Source: Achromobacter deleyi | GTDB taxonomy: Bacteria; Pseudomonadota; Gammaproteobacteria; Burkholderiales; Burkholderiaceae_B | DNA length: 64,000 bases | Direction of reading: 5' to 3' | Assembly (NCBI RefSeq): GCF_016127315.1 | Contig: NZ_CP065997.1 | Coordinates: 6,200,001-6,264,000, forward strand | In this document: positions 44,344 to 53,774 of the stretch, piece by piece | Layout of the letters: each line of letters starts with the position of its first letter | How positions within the stretch are numbered: position 1 is the first letter of the stretch | The notes under the pieces: generated by a model | The model's database searches: none | What the model was told of the DNA's origin: nothing | The model's input: the letters and a program-made list of their open reading frames with translations, nothing else | Made by a program: the position numbers and the translations under genes

Positions 44344-45597
44344 TCAGGCGCGCTTGCGCTCTACGTTCGGCAGCAGCACCGCCACCACGCCCAGCAGCGG
44401 CAGGTAGGCGCAGACCTGGTACACATAGCCGATGCTGGTCGCGTCGGCCAGCTTGCCCAGCGCCGCCGCGCCCAGCCCGCCCATGCCGAAGGCAAAGCCG
44501 AAGAACAGGCCGGCGATCATGCCGACCTTGCCCGGCACCAGTTCCTGCGCATACACCACGATGGCCGAGAAGGCCGACGCCAGCACCACGCCGATGATCA
44601 CCACCAGCACGCCGGTCCAGAACAGGTTGGCGTACGGCAGCAGCAGCGTGAACGGCGCCACGCCCAGGATCGACACCCAGATCACGATCTTGCGGCCGAT
44701 GCGGTCGCCCACCGGCCCGCCCACCACCGTGCCCACCGCCACCGCGGCCAGGAACAGGAACAGGTACAGCTGCGCCTCGCGCACCGACAGCGCGAACTTG
44801 TCGATCAGGTAGAAGGTGAAATAGCTGTTCAGGCTGGCCAGGTAGAAGTATTTCGAGAACACCAGCAGGCCCAGCACGGCCAGCGCGCCCAGCACCTGGT
44901 TGCGGGTCAGGCCGTGGCCGCTGCCCTCGCGCCGGGCGCGCGGCTTCAGGCGCACGCGGTTGGCGCTGTACCAGCGGCCGATGCCGGTCAGCACCACCAT
45001 GCCGAACAGCGCCGCCAGCGAGAACCAGGCCACGCTGCGCTGCCCGTGCGGAATGATGAACAGCGCCGCCAGCAGCGGCCCCAGCGCCGAGCCGACGTTG
45101 CCGCCCACCTGGAACAGCGACTGCGCCAGCCCATGGCGCCCACCCGAGGCCATGCGCGCCACCCGCGACGATTCCGGATGGAACACCGACGAGCCCGTGC
45201 CCACCAGCACCGCCGCCACCAGCAGCCAGCCGAACGACGGCGCCACCGACAGCAGCAACAGGCCGGCCAGCGTGAAGCCCATGCCCACCGGCAGCGAATA
45301 CGGCTTGGGATTGCGGTCGGTGTAGAAGCCGATGAACGGCTGCAGCAGCGAGGCCGCCAGCTGGTACACCAGCGTGATCAGGCCGATCTGCGCGAACGAC
45401 AGGCTGAACGAATCCTTCAGCATCGGATAGATGGCCAACAGGATCGACTGGATCATGTCGTTCATCAGGTGCGCCACGCTGATGGCGCCCAGCACCGCGA
45501 ACGCGGTGGAAGGGTCGGCAACGGCGGGGTTCGGCGCCGGCGCGGCGGACGCGGCGCGGTCCGGCAGCCCGGCGGCGGGATTCTGGGCGGAGTTCAT
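44344..45597 (-). CDS. Fosmidomycin-resistance-type MFS exporter
   Basis: This 417-residue MFS protein resembles Fsr: HLMNDMIQSILLAIYPMLKD early, FHPESSRVARMASGGRHGLAQSLFQ in the helix 4-5 region, and a C-terminal TM pair before VERKRA. These are characteristic of the Fsr family, which exports fosmidomycin-like compounds. ATG 45597 has no good ribosome site; a GTG at 45642 would add 15 residues. It is divergent from an AraC regulator gene that probably controls it. Confidence 0.88.
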   Translation of the reverse strand: MNSAQNPAAGLPDRAASAAPAPNPAVADPSTAFAVLGAISVAHLMNDMIQSILLAIYPMLKDSFSLSFAQIGLITLVYQLAASLLQPFIGFYTDRNPKPYSLPVGMGFTLAGLLLLSVAPSFGWLLVAAVLVGTGSSVFHPESSRVARMASGGRHGLAQSLFQVGGNVGSALGPLLAALFIIPHGQRSVAWFSLAALFGMVVLTGIGRWYSANRVRLKPRARREGSGHGLTRNQVLGALAVLGLLVFSKYFYLASLNSYFTFYLIDKFALSVREAQLYLFLFLAAVAVGTVVGGPVGDRIGRKIVIWVSILGVAPFTLLLPYANLFWTGVLVVIIGVVLASAFSAIVVYAQELVPGKVGMIAGLFFGFAFGMGGLGAAALGKLADATSIGYVYQVCAYLPLLGVVAVLLPNVERKRA

Positions 45598-45697
45598 GGA
45601 TAGGGAAAAGGAAAAAGGAAACGGGAATGCGTCCGACCTCACGCCGGGCGCCCTGGACAGTGTAGGAACGGCGCGCCGCCCGCGGCTGACAATTTTC

Positions 45698-45766
45698 GTC
45701 GGGAAAGTGACAAAATAGCGCTTTCCCCATCATGAATCCGGCTTCCTCCTTTTGTCGGAAGTGACA
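45698..45766. promoter_or_regulatory. Direct-repeat AraC sites between fsr-like and araC-like genes
   Basis: GTCGGGAAAGTGACA (45698-45712) and GTCGGAAGTGACA (45754-45766) are imperfect direct repeats 56 bases apart. The second overlaps the ribosome site of the AraC gene. Direct repeats of this kind are typical of AraC-type operators. Confidence 0.5.
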
Positions 45767-45768
45767 CC

Positions 45769-46578
45769 ATGCCCACCCGGCCCGCCCGCCTCGACCCGGC
45801 CCGCAGCATCGACGCCCAGGACTACCAGGACCGCCCCCGCGGCGTGACGGCGATGGCCAAGGAATTCACCGCCGGCGCCCGCACCGGCGCCCATTCCCAT
45901 CCGCGCGCCCAGCTCATCTACGCCGTCGAGGGCGTGATGCACGTCACCACCCCGAGCGGCTTCTGGGCCCTGCCGCCGCTGCGCGCGCTGTGGGTCCCGG
46001 CCGGCGTGCCGCACGGCGTCGACATGATCGGCGCGGTCTCGATGCGCTCGCTGTACATCCATGCCGACGCCGCGCAGGCCTACTGGCCGCAATGCCAGGT
46101 GATCGAAGTCAGCGGCCTGCTGCGCGAACTGATCCTGGCGCTGACCGCCGAGCCCATCGACTATCCGCTGGGCGGACGGGCCGAGCAGGTGGCCGCGCTG
46201 ATCCTGTCCGAACTGGCCGCCGCCCGGGTGGTGCCGATCCAGATTCCCTGGCCGCGCGACCGCCGCCTGCAAACCATCTGCGAAGCCATCCTCGACCGCC
46301 CCGGCCTGCAACGCGGCATCGAGGACTGGGCCAGCGAGGTCGGCGCCAGCGCGCGCACGCTGATCCGGCTGTTCCAGACTGAATTGGGACTGAATTACCG
46401 CCAGTGGGTACAGCAGGTGCGCCTGGCCGACGCGGTCTGCCGCCTGTCGCTGGGCGTGCCGGTGGCGCGCATCGCCGCCGACCTGGGATATCGCAGCCCC
46501 AGCGCCTTCAGCGCCATGTTCCACCGCGCGCTGGGCGCGCCGCCGCAGCGCTACCTGCGGGCGGCGCAGGCCCCATGA
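45769..46578 (+). CDS. AraC-family transcriptional regulator
   Basis: This 269-residue protein has an N-terminal cupin domain (TGAHSHPRAQLIYAVEG, then LWVPAGVPHGVDM) and a C-terminal AraC HTH pair; the second helix set is ARIAADLGYRSPSAFSAMFHRALG. This is the RmlC-like AraC group that controls adjacent exporters. GGAAG precedes the ATG. The divergent Fsr-type exporter is the likely target through the direct repeats between them. Confidence 0.87.
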   Translation: MPTRPARLDPARSIDAQDYQDRPRGVTAMAKEFTAGARTGAHSHPRAQLIYAVEGVMHVTTPSGFWALPPLRALWVPAGVPHGVDMIGAVSMRSLYIHADAAQAYWPQCQVIEVSGLLRELILALTAEPIDYPLGGRAEQVAALILSELAAARVVPIQIPWPRDRRLQTICEAILDRPGLQRGIEDWASEVGASARTLIRLFQTELGLNYRQWVQQVRLADAVCRLSLGVPVARIAADLGYRSPSAFSAMFHRALGAPPQRYLRAAQAP

Positions 46579-46793
46579 CATCTGCAACCGGCCTTGCCGT
46601 TTGTCACGGCGCGCAATACATTTCAGCGCGCGCTTGCCATGTCGCGCTGCGCGAAACCCGCGCAGCGCGTATCCTCAAACCCGTCCCCATATGCTTGGCC
46701 CGTCCCCCGGTTCCTCCCCGCGGGCAAGTTTGGTTACCGAAACCTTCCGGCGCCATCGCCGGTCTATAGCGTTCTGCCCTAGAATCGCCTGCA

Positions 46794-49505
46794 ATGAGCA
46801 CCCCCCAGCAATCCTCCGCCACCCCGGGCGGCAAATCGGGCTTTCCCTGGAAACGACTCCTCGTCAAGGCTGGCGTCGCCGTCGCCGGCCTCGGTGTCTG
46901 CGGGGCGGTCCTGGTCGGCCTGGCGCTGGCGATCGCCTGGCCCAGCCTGCCGGACCTGCACGCCATGACCGACTACCGGCCGCGGGTGCCGCTGCGCATC
47001 TACACCGCCGACAAGGTCCTGATCGGCGAATACGGCGAAGAACACCGCAACGTGCTGCGCTTCGATGAAATCCCGCCGGTGATGCGCCAGGCGGTGCTGT
47101 CGGCCGAGGACGACCGCTTCTACCAGCACGGCGGCGTCGACTGGATGGGCATGGCGCGCGCCGTGCTGGTGAACCTCGTCAAGCAATCCAAGACCCAGGG
47201 CGGCAGCACCATCACCATGCAGGTGGCGCGCAATTTCTACCTGTCGTCCGAAAAGACCTATTCGCGCAAGTTCTACGAACTGCTGCTGACCTACAAGATT
47301 GAATCCGAGCTCACCAAGGACCAGATCCTCGAGCTCTACATGAACCAGATCTACCTGGGCCACCGCGCCTACGGGTTCGCCGCCGCCTCGCGCACCTACC
47401 TCGGCAAGCCGCTGTCGGAAGTGACGCCGGCCGAAGCCGCAATGCTGGCCGGCATCCCCAAGGCGCCGTCGCGCTTCAACCCCATCACCAACTTCCCGCG
47501 CGCCGAGATCCGCCAGCACTACGTGCTGGGCCGCATGAAGACGCTGGGCTACCTGACGCCGGAACAGGCCGACGAGGCCCTCAAGCAGCGCCTGGTCATC
47601 CGCGGCGCCGACGGCTCCAGCACCCGCGGCTTCGCCATCCACGGCGACTACCCGGCCGAGCTGGCGCGCCAGCTGATGTACGGCGTGTTCCAGGAACAGA
47701 CCTACTCCAAGGGCATCGACGTCTACACCACGATCGACTCCAAGGACCAGGAAGCCGCCTACCGCGCCGTGCGCGATGGCGTGATGGACTACACCCGCCG
47801 CGCCCCCTACCCCGGCCCCGAAGACCAGATCGAACTGCCCGACGGCGTCGAGAAGGACCCCGCGGCGCTGGACGACCTGCTCGACGGCGTGCAGGAAAAG
47901 ACGCCCGACAGCGAAGACCTGCTCGCCGCCGTGGTGCTGGCCGCCAGTCCGCAGGAAGTGACCGTGGCGCGCAGCGCCCGCGACATCATCACCATTTCCG
48001 ACAAGAAGGCGCTGTCGGTGGTGGCGCGCGCGCTCAATCCCAAGGCCAGCGACAGCCAGCGCATCCAGCGCGGCTCGGTGGTCTACATCCACAAGAACGG
48101 CGACGGCTGGGAAATCATCAACATGCCGGCGTTGCAAGCGGCGCTGGTGTCGATGGTGCCGCAGGACGGCGCCATCCGCGCCATGATCGGCGGCTTCGAC
48201 TACAACCGCGGCACCTTCAACCGCGTCACACAGGCCTGGCGCCAGCCGGGCTCGAACATCAAGCCGTTCGTGTACGCCGCGGCCCTCGAGCGCGGCCTGA
48301 CGCCCGCCACGCAGATCTCGGACCAGCCGTTCATGCTGACCGCCGCCCAGACCGGCTCGAAGGACTGGCAGCCCAAGAACGACGGCAACCGCTACGAGCC
48401 CATGCTGACGCTGCGCCAGGGCCTGTACAAGTCCAAGAACATGGTCACCATCCGCATCCTGCAGGCCATCAGCCCGCAGTACGCGCAGGACTACCTGACC
48501 CGCTTCGGCTTCGACAAGGCGCGCTGGCCGGCGGTGCTGCCGCTGGGCCTGGGCGCCGGCGGCGCCACGCCGCTGCAGGTGGTCAACGGCTACAGCGTGT
48601 TCGCCAACGGCGGCTACCGCGTCACGCCCTACCTGGTGGCCAAGGTCACCGACCGCTCGGGCAACGTGCTGATGCAGGCGCAGCCAGTGGTGGCGGGCGA
48701 CGCCGCCGCGCGCGCCATCGACCCGCGCACCGCCTGGGTCATGGACGACATCCTGCGCGGCGTCACCACCAGCGGCACCGCGGCGCGCGCGCACCAGGTG
48801 CTCAAACGCAACGACGTGGGCGGCAAGACCGGCACCACCAACGAGGCGGTCGACGTCTGGTTCTCCGGCTTCACCCCCAGCCTGGCCACCACGGTCTGGA
48901 TGGGCTTCGACCAGCCCAAGTCGCTGGGCACCAATGAATTCGGCAGCGGCCTGGCGCTGACCACCTGGCTCGACTACATGCAGCCGGCGCTCAAGGGCGT
49001 GCCCGAGGCCAAGCCGGCGCCGCGTCCCGACGGCCTGCTGGTGGACAACGGCGAATACTATTTCAACGAATTCCCGCCGGGCCAGGCGGTGGCTTCGCTG
49101 GACCTGTCCAGCGGCGACCCGCTGACCGACTTCCTCAACAACAACCGCTCCACCGACGGCGTCGACAACTCGGTGCGGCCCCTGCCCGCGCCCGGCGCGG
49201 CGCTGCCGCCGGCGACTCCGCCCCAGGCGGGTACGCCCCAGGCAGGTATGCCCCAAGCGGGTACGCCCCAAGCAGGCGCACAAGCGCCCGCGCAAGCGAT
49301 GCCGGCCCAGCAGGCGCCGGTGGCGCAGCCGATCCCGGTGCCGGCCGCCGGCGGCGGCGCCCTCGGCGGCTCGCTGGGCGGCGGCGACGGCGACAATACC
49401 CCGATCCCGCCGATCCCGGTGCCGCGCGTCGAGGCCGATCCGCTGGGCGGCGCCCGCGCCAGCGCCGTCAACGGCGTCGGGCCGCTGGCCGCGCGGCCGC
49501 TCTAG
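46794..49505 (+). CDS. mrcA: Penicillin-binding protein 1A, bifunctional
   Basis: Builds and cross-links peptidoglycan. After one membrane anchor (about 25-47), the 903-residue protein has a glycosyltransferase-51 domain with catalytic Glu in SAEDDRFYQHGGVD and GGSTITMQVARN, and a transpeptidase domain with SNIK (active Ser), SKN and KTGTTN motifs. An OB-like segment lies between them, around residues 310-440. The C-terminal ~110 residues are Pro/Gln/Ala/Gly-rich with PQAG repeats. An AraC gene lies upstream; no operon partner follows. Confidence 0.95.
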   Translation: MSTPQQSSATPGGKSGFPWKRLLVKAGVAVAGLGVCGAVLVGLALAIAWPSLPDLHAMTDYRPRVPLRIYTADKVLIGEYGEEHRNVLRFDEIPPVMRQAVLSAEDDRFYQHGGVDWMGMARAVLVNLVKQSKTQGGSTITMQVARNFYLSSEKTYSRKFYELLLTYKIESELTKDQILELYMNQIYLGHRAYGFAAASRTYLGKPLSEVTPAEAAMLAGIPKAPSRFNPITNFPRAEIRQHYVLGRMKTLGYLTPEQADEALKQRLVIRGADGSSTRGFAIHGDYPAELARQLMYGVFQEQTYSKGIDVYTTIDSKDQEAAYRAVRDGVMDYTRRAPYPGPEDQIELPDGVEKDPAALDDLLDGVQEKTPDSEDLLAAVVLAASPQEVTVARSARDIITISDKKALSVVARALNPKASDSQRIQRGSVVYIHKNGDGWEIINMPALQAALVSMVPQDGAIRAMIGGFDYNRGTFNRVTQAWRQPGSNIKPFVYAAALERGLTPATQISDQPFMLTAAQTGSKDWQPKNDGNRYEPMLTLRQGLYKSKNMVTIRILQAISPQYAQDYLTRFGFDKARWPAVLPLGLGAGGATPLQVVNGYSVFANGGYRVTPYLVAKVTDRSGNVLMQAQPVVAGDAAARAIDPRTAWVMDDILRGVTTSGTAARAHQVLKRNDVGGKTGTTNEAVDVWFSGFTPSLATTVWMGFDQPKSLGTNEFGSGLALTTWLDYMQPALKGVPEAKPAPRPDGLLVDNGEYYFNEFPPGQAVASLDLSSGDPLTDFLNNNRSTDGVDNSVRPLPAPGAALPPATPPQAGTPQAGMPQAGTPQAGAQAPAQAMPAQQAPVAQPIPVPAAGGGALGGSLGGGDGDNTPIPPIPVPRVEADPLGGARASAVNGVGPLAARPL
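49221..49280 (+). repeat. 15-base tandem repeats in the mrcA tail
   Basis: Four adjacent 15-base units (CCCCAGGCGGGTACG and near copies) encode PQAGT/PQAGM/PQAGT/PQAGA in the C-terminal tail of PBP1A. Unit length is a multiple of three, so copy changes keep the frame. Confidence 0.85.
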
Positions 49506-49523
49506 GCGCCACAGCTCCCCCCT

Positions 49524-49544
49524 CGGCCCGTGTTGCACGGGCCG
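49524..49544 (+). terminator. Hairpin after mrcA
   Basis: CGGCCCGTG-N3-CACGGGCCG is a perfect 9-pair stem, 18 bases past the stop, with no T-run. It is a candidate terminator or RNA-end stabiliser. Confidence 0.5.
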
Positions 49545-49595
49545 CCCCCCGGGAAAAGCCGGCCTTGCCGGCGCGCGCATGGATAAACTATCATC

Positions 49596-49614
49596 CGGAA
49601 TAATTCGCATTTCG
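49596..49614 (+). promoter_or_regulatory. Candidate Fur site before the FecI gene
   Basis: On the minus strand this 19-mer matches the Fur consensus at 10 of 19 positions by my count. It lies inside an AT-rich segment flanked by ACTATC (49587-49592) and GATAGT (49615-49620), an inverted repeat. It is placed as expected for an iron-starvation sigma gene. Confidence 0.4.
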
Positions 49615-49654
49615 GATAGTGGAATGCGCCGCGCCAACGCCACGCCAGTCCATC

Positions 49655-50170
49655 ATGTCCGCCACCGGGACCTCCTCCCAGCCCATCGAAGTGCTTTACG
49701 GTGACCACCACGGCTGGCTGCGCGGCTGGTTGCGCAAGCGGCTGGGCAACGCCTTCGACGCCGCCGACCTGGCGCACGACACCTACGTCCGCATCCTGGC
49801 GTCCGGCAGCATGCCGCAACCGGACCAATCCCGCCGCCACCTGACCCAGATCGCCAACGGGCTGCTGATCGACCTGTACCGGCGCCGCGGCATCGAGGCC
49901 GCCTACCTGGAAGCCATCGCCGCGCTGCCCGTGGCGCTGGCGCCTTCCGAGGAAGTCCGCGCCCTGGCGGTCGAGGCCCTGGTCGAGGTCGACACCATCC
50001 TGCACAAGCTGCCACCCAAGGCCCGCATGGCGCTGCTGCTGTGCAAGCTCGACGGCCTGAGCTACCGCGAGATCGCCGAGCGGCTTCACGTGTCCGTGTC
50101 CTCGGTCGAGAAATACGTCGCGGCGGCGCTGCTGGCCTGTTACCAGGCGCTCTACGATGGTTCGCGCTGA
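49655..50170 (+). CDS. FecI-type extracytoplasmic sigma factor
   Basis: This 171-residue sigma factor has region 2 (AADLAHDTYVRILA and RRHLTQIANGLLIDLYRRR) and region 4 with the HTH LDGLSYREIAERLHVSVSSVEKYV. That region 2/4 pairing is typical of FecI proteins that transcribe a TonB-receptor gene. The FecR gene overlaps its 3' end by 14 bases. ATG 49655 is preferred; GTG 49619 is in frame. Expression is probably iron-repressed through the candidate Fur site. Confidence 0.88.
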   Translation: MSATGTSSQPIEVLYGDHHGWLRGWLRKRLGNAFDAADLAHDTYVRILASGSMPQPDQSRRHLTQIANGLLIDLYRRRGIEAAYLEAIAALPVALAPSEEVRALAVEALVEVDTILHKLPPKARMALLLCKLDGLSYREIAERLHVSVSSVEKYVAAALLACYQALYDGSR

Positions 50171-51152
50171 CGCCGCCGCCGGGCAAGGGCCGGCGATCGA
50201 TCCCGCGGTCGTGCGGCGCGCCTCGGCCTGGATGGCGCGGTTGTGGTCGGGCGAGGCCAGCGCGGCCGACCGCGCGGCCTGTGATGCCTGGCTGGCCGCG
50301 CATCCCGACCACCTGCGCGCCTGGCGCCGCCTGCAGGTCATGGATGCCAAGCTGGCCGGCGTGTCCGAACCGGCCTCCCGCAGCGTGCTGCTCGAATCGC
50401 GGCCGCTCGCCTCCGCCGCGCGCCGCAAGGCGCTGCGGGCGCTGGGCATCGCGGCGGCCGCCACCGCCAGTGCCACCCTGCTCTGGCGCGAAAGCGGGCG
50501 CTGGGGCGTGCTGACGGCCGACCATCGCAGCGCCGTCGGCGAGATCCGCGACGTCACGCTGGCCGACGGCACCCGCGTGGTGCTCGACAGCGACTCCGCC
50601 ATCGACGTGCGTTTCGACGGCCACGAGCGGCGCGTCATCCTGCTGGCCGGCGAAATCCTGGTGTCGACCGCCGTCGATGCGCGGGGCCGGCCGTTCCGGG
50701 TCCAGAGCCGGCAGGGCATGGTGCAGGCGCTCGGCACCCGCTTCACCTTGCGCGACGCGGGCCCGCTGGCGCACCTGGCGGTCTATGAAGGCGCGGTCGA
50801 CATCTATCCCGGCGCGGCCACGCAGGCAGTGCTGCGGGTGCACGACGGCGAACGCACGCGTTTCGACCAGCATCATGCCGAAGCGCCAGCCAAAGCGCGC
50901 GAAGCCGACGCCGCCTGGGCGCGCGGGGTGCTGCTGGCCGAAGACATGCGGCTGGCGGACTTCACCGCGCGGCTGGCGCGCTATCGCAGCGGCTTCCTGC
51001 GCTGCGATCCCGCCGTCGCCGAGCTGCGCGTCACCGGGGTATTCCCCCTGCGCGACACCGACCGCGCCCTGCACAACCTGACGCTCGGCGTGCCGGTCTA
51101 CATCCGGTATCACACCCGCTACTGGGTGACCGTCGGCCCCCGGGCCCGCTAG
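50157..51152 (+). CDS. FecR-type anti-sigma/signal transducer
   Basis: This 331-residue inner-membrane protein has an N-terminal cytoplasmic DUF4880 segment (RASAWMARLWSGEASAADRA and AAHPDHLRAWRRLQ), one membrane helix (about 95-112), and a periplasmic FecR domain (VGEIRDVTLADGTRVVLDSD and GQ-like VQALGTRFTL). It passes the ligand signal from the receptor to the sigma factor. The gene overlaps the sigma gene by 14 bases and precedes the receptor gene. Confidence 0.9.
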   Translation: MVRADAAAGQGPAIDPAVVRRASAWMARLWSGEASAADRAACDAWLAAHPDHLRAWRRLQVMDAKLAGVSEPASRSVLLESRPLASAARRKALRALGIAAAATASATLLWRESGRWGVLTADHRSAVGEIRDVTLADGTRVVLDSDSAIDVRFDGHERRVILLAGEILVSTAVDARGRPFRVQSRQGMVQALGTRFTLRDAGPLAHLAVYEGAVDIYPGAATQAVLRVHDGERTRFDQHHAEAPAKAREADAAWARGVLLAEDMRLADFTARLARYRSGFLRCDPAVAELRVTGVFPLRDTDRALHNLTLGVPVYIRYHTRYWVTVGPRAR

Positions 51153-51256
51153 GGCCTGTTGCAATTTTTCTTGGCGGCGCATTGAGGAAATCGCCCGCTC
51201 GTCCGGAAGACAAAGCAGTCGCAACACTTTCTTCCGTACTTTCTGGGACCGACCCG

Positions 51257-53743
51257 ATGGCGAGCCGCCACCTTTCCTCTCCGTTCTCCATGACCCCGCC
51301 CCTGTCGGCGCGGCCCGCCGTCACCGGCCTGCTCTCGCGCCGCACGGCGCTTGGCCTCGCGCTGGGCTGCGCCATCCTCGCCGCCTCGCAGGCGTCGGCC
51401 CAGGTGACGCCGGCGCCCGCCGGGGCACAGGCCCCGGTGCGCACCTACCAGATCCCGTCCGGTCCGCTGGACCAGGCCCTGACCCGCTATGCCAGCGAGG
51501 CGGGCGTCGAGCTGTCGGCGGACGCCGCGCTGACCCGGGGCAAGACCAGCCCCGGCCTGAACGGCGCCTACAGCCTGCAGGACGGCTTCGCCACCCTGCT
51601 GCAGGGCCAGGGCCTGCGCATCGTGCGCGGCGCCAACGGCGCCTATTCGCTGCGTCCGGCGCCCACCGCCGACAGCCCCGCCACGCTGCCGGCGGTCACC
51701 GTCACCGGCCGGCCCGAAACGGCCTGGAGCCCGGTGGACGGCTATGTCGCCACCCGCAGCGCCACCGGCACCAAGACCGACAGCAGCATTCTCGAAACGC
51801 CGCAGTCGATCTCCGTGGTCACCGCCGACTTCATCCGCGAGACCGGCGCCTCGCGCCTGAAGGAAAGCCTGGCCTACACCCCGGGCATCAACACCCTGCC
51901 CTGGGGCGCCGACACGCGCTTTGACTGGACCATCATCCGCGGCTTCGACGCGCAGGCGCCGGGCTACTACCTGGACGGCCTGCAGCTGCGCAACAACAAC
52001 AGCTGGGCGGTCTGGCAGACCGAGGTCTACGGCGCCGAGCGCATCGAGGTGCTGCGCGGCCCGACCTCGGTGCTGTACGGCCAGAACGGCGCGGGCGGCA
52101 TGATCAACGTAGTCAGCAAGCGTCCCACCGACGAACCGCTGCACGAACTGGAGGTGCAGCTCGGCGACCATTCGCGGCGCCAGGTGGCGGGCGATTTCTC
52201 GGGCCCGCTGGATGAGAACGGCAAGGTGCTCTACCGCATCACCGGACTGGCGCGCGACGCCGAGCTGCCCGCCAGCGGCCTGCCCAACGACCGCTTCTTC
52301 ATCGCGCCGGCGCTGACCCTCAAGCCGTCCAGCGACACCACGCTGACGCTGCTGTCGCAATACCTGCGGGTGCGCGACGGCAGTTCCTACGGCAGCTTCC
52401 CCGAGGTCGGCACGCAACTGCCCAATCCGAACGGCAAGTTCAAGCCCAACACCTATGTGGGGGAACCGGGCTTCGACCGCTTCAACCAGGAACAGTGGAT
52501 GGTCGGCTACCTGCTGGAGCATCGCTTGAACGACACCTGGACCGTGCGCCAGAACACGCGCTACGGCTACACCAGCGTCGACTATCGCCAGGTCTACGTG
52601 CGCGGCGGCTTCGCCACCGTCAACCCCGCCAACCCGGACGACCCCGCCAACTTCCGGCTGCTGGAGCGGTTCCCGTTCGGCAGCCAGGAAAACGCGCGCC
52701 TGTTCACCATCGACAACCAGGCGCAGGCCAAGGTCGCGCTGGGCGACTGGACCCACACCTTCCTGTTCGGGCTGGACTACCAGCGCTCGCGCAACTACCA
52801 GCGCACCTACAACGATGGCGTGGTCGCGCCCATCGACGGCTATTCGCCATCCTATGGCAGCCCGGTCGAGACCGCCGCGCCCTGGTTCGACGCCACCACC
52901 CGGCTGGCGCAGACCGGGCTCTATCTGCAGGACCAGATCAAGTGGGGCAACTGGGTGGCCACGCTAGGCGGCCGCTACGACAAGGCCAGCGCGGACGTGG
53001 ACAGCAACATCGACGGCTCGCGCACCAAGATCTCCGAGCACAATTTCAGCAAGCGCGCGGGGCTCGTCTACCTGCATCCGAGCGGCATCGCGCCGTACTT
53101 CAGCTACGCGGAATCGTTCTCGCCCACCGCCACCATCGACCCGGTGACCAACAGCCCGATGCGCCCGGAGACCGGCCGCCAGTACGAACTCGGCATCCGC
53201 TACGAGCCGCCCGGCGGGCGCAGCCGCTACAGCGCGGCGGTGTTCGACCTGCGGCGCCACAACTACATCACCTACACGCCCGAGTTCCTGCCCAAGCAGA
53301 CCGGCGAGGTGCAGGTGCGCGGCCTGGAACTGGAAGCCGCGTTCCGGCCGCTGCCGCAGATGAACGTGGTGGCCGCCTATACCTACACGCCCAAGGCCGA
53401 GGTCACGGCCAGCAGCACGCCGAGCGAAGTCGGCAAGCAGATGCAGGCAGTGTCGCGCAACCAGATCGCGGTCTGGACCGACTATCGCTTCGAATCGGGC
53501 ATCAAGGTCGGGCTGGGCGCCCGCTACACCGGCCCGAACTGGGGCTACCAGGAATCGGCCGCGGAAAAACTGCCGGGCTACACGCTGTTCGACGCCATGA
53601 TCGGCTATCAGGTGCAACGCTGGAACCTGGCGCTGAACGTGCGCAACCTCGGCAACCGCACCTATCTCAGCAATTGCAGCGCGGGCGCCTGCCGCTACGG
53701 CGACCAGCGCACGGTGCTGGCGACCGCGACCTACCGCTGGTAG
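51257..53743 (+). CDS. TonB-dependent siderophore receptor with signalling domain
   Basis: This 828-residue outer-membrane receptor has a long signal peptide (Ala-rich core, ending ASQASAQ near 49), an STN signalling domain (about 60-118, PSGPLDQALTRYASEAGV) that contacts FecR, a plug with ETPQSISVVT and RGPTSVLYGQNGAGGMINV, and a 22-strand barrel ending ATYRW. The plug pattern is the siderophore-receptor type. A TonB box-like stretch, LPAVTVTG, precedes the plug. The STN domain and FecI/FecR genes make a classical surface-signalling unit. The siderophore is unknown. Confidence 0.92.
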   Translation: MASRHLSSPFSMTPPLSARPAVTGLLSRRTALGLALGCAILAASQASAQVTPAPAGAQAPVRTYQIPSGPLDQALTRYASEAGVELSADAALTRGKTSPGLNGAYSLQDGFATLLQGQGLRIVRGANGAYSLRPAPTADSPATLPAVTVTGRPETAWSPVDGYVATRSATGTKTDSSILETPQSISVVTADFIRETGASRLKESLAYTPGINTLPWGADTRFDWTIIRGFDAQAPGYYLDGLQLRNNNSWAVWQTEVYGAERIEVLRGPTSVLYGQNGAGGMINVVSKRPTDEPLHELEVQLGDHSRRQVAGDFSGPLDENGKVLYRITGLARDAELPASGLPNDRFFIAPALTLKPSSDTTLTLLSQYLRVRDGSSYGSFPEVGTQLPNPNGKFKPNTYVGEPGFDRFNQEQWMVGYLLEHRLNDTWTVRQNTRYGYTSVDYRQVYVRGGFATVNPANPDDPANFRLLERFPFGSQENARLFTIDNQAQAKVALGDWTHTFLFGLDYQRSRNYQRTYNDGVVAPIDGYSPSYGSPVETAAPWFDATTRLAQTGLYLQDQIKWGNWVATLGGRYDKASADVDSNIDGSRTKISEHNFSKRAGLVYLHPSGIAPYFSYAESFSPTATIDPVTNSPMRPETGRQYELGIRYEPPGGRSRYSAAVFDLRRHNYITYTPEFLPKQTGEVQVRGLELEAAFRPLPQMNVVAAYTYTPKAEVTASSTPSEVGKQMQAVSRNQIAVWTDYRFESGIKVGLGARYTGPNWGYQESAAEKLPGYTLFDAMIGYQVQRWNLALNVRNLGNRTYLSNCSAGACRYGDQRTVLATATYRW

Positions 53744-53774
53744 GCGCGGCCGGCGGCAACAGGCCCGGCCCGCG

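Noticed and set aside
46779..49643. A 954-codon open frame antisense to mrcA
   Set aside because: It covers the whole PBP1A gene, has no recognisable domain and a composition typical of antisense high-GC frames.
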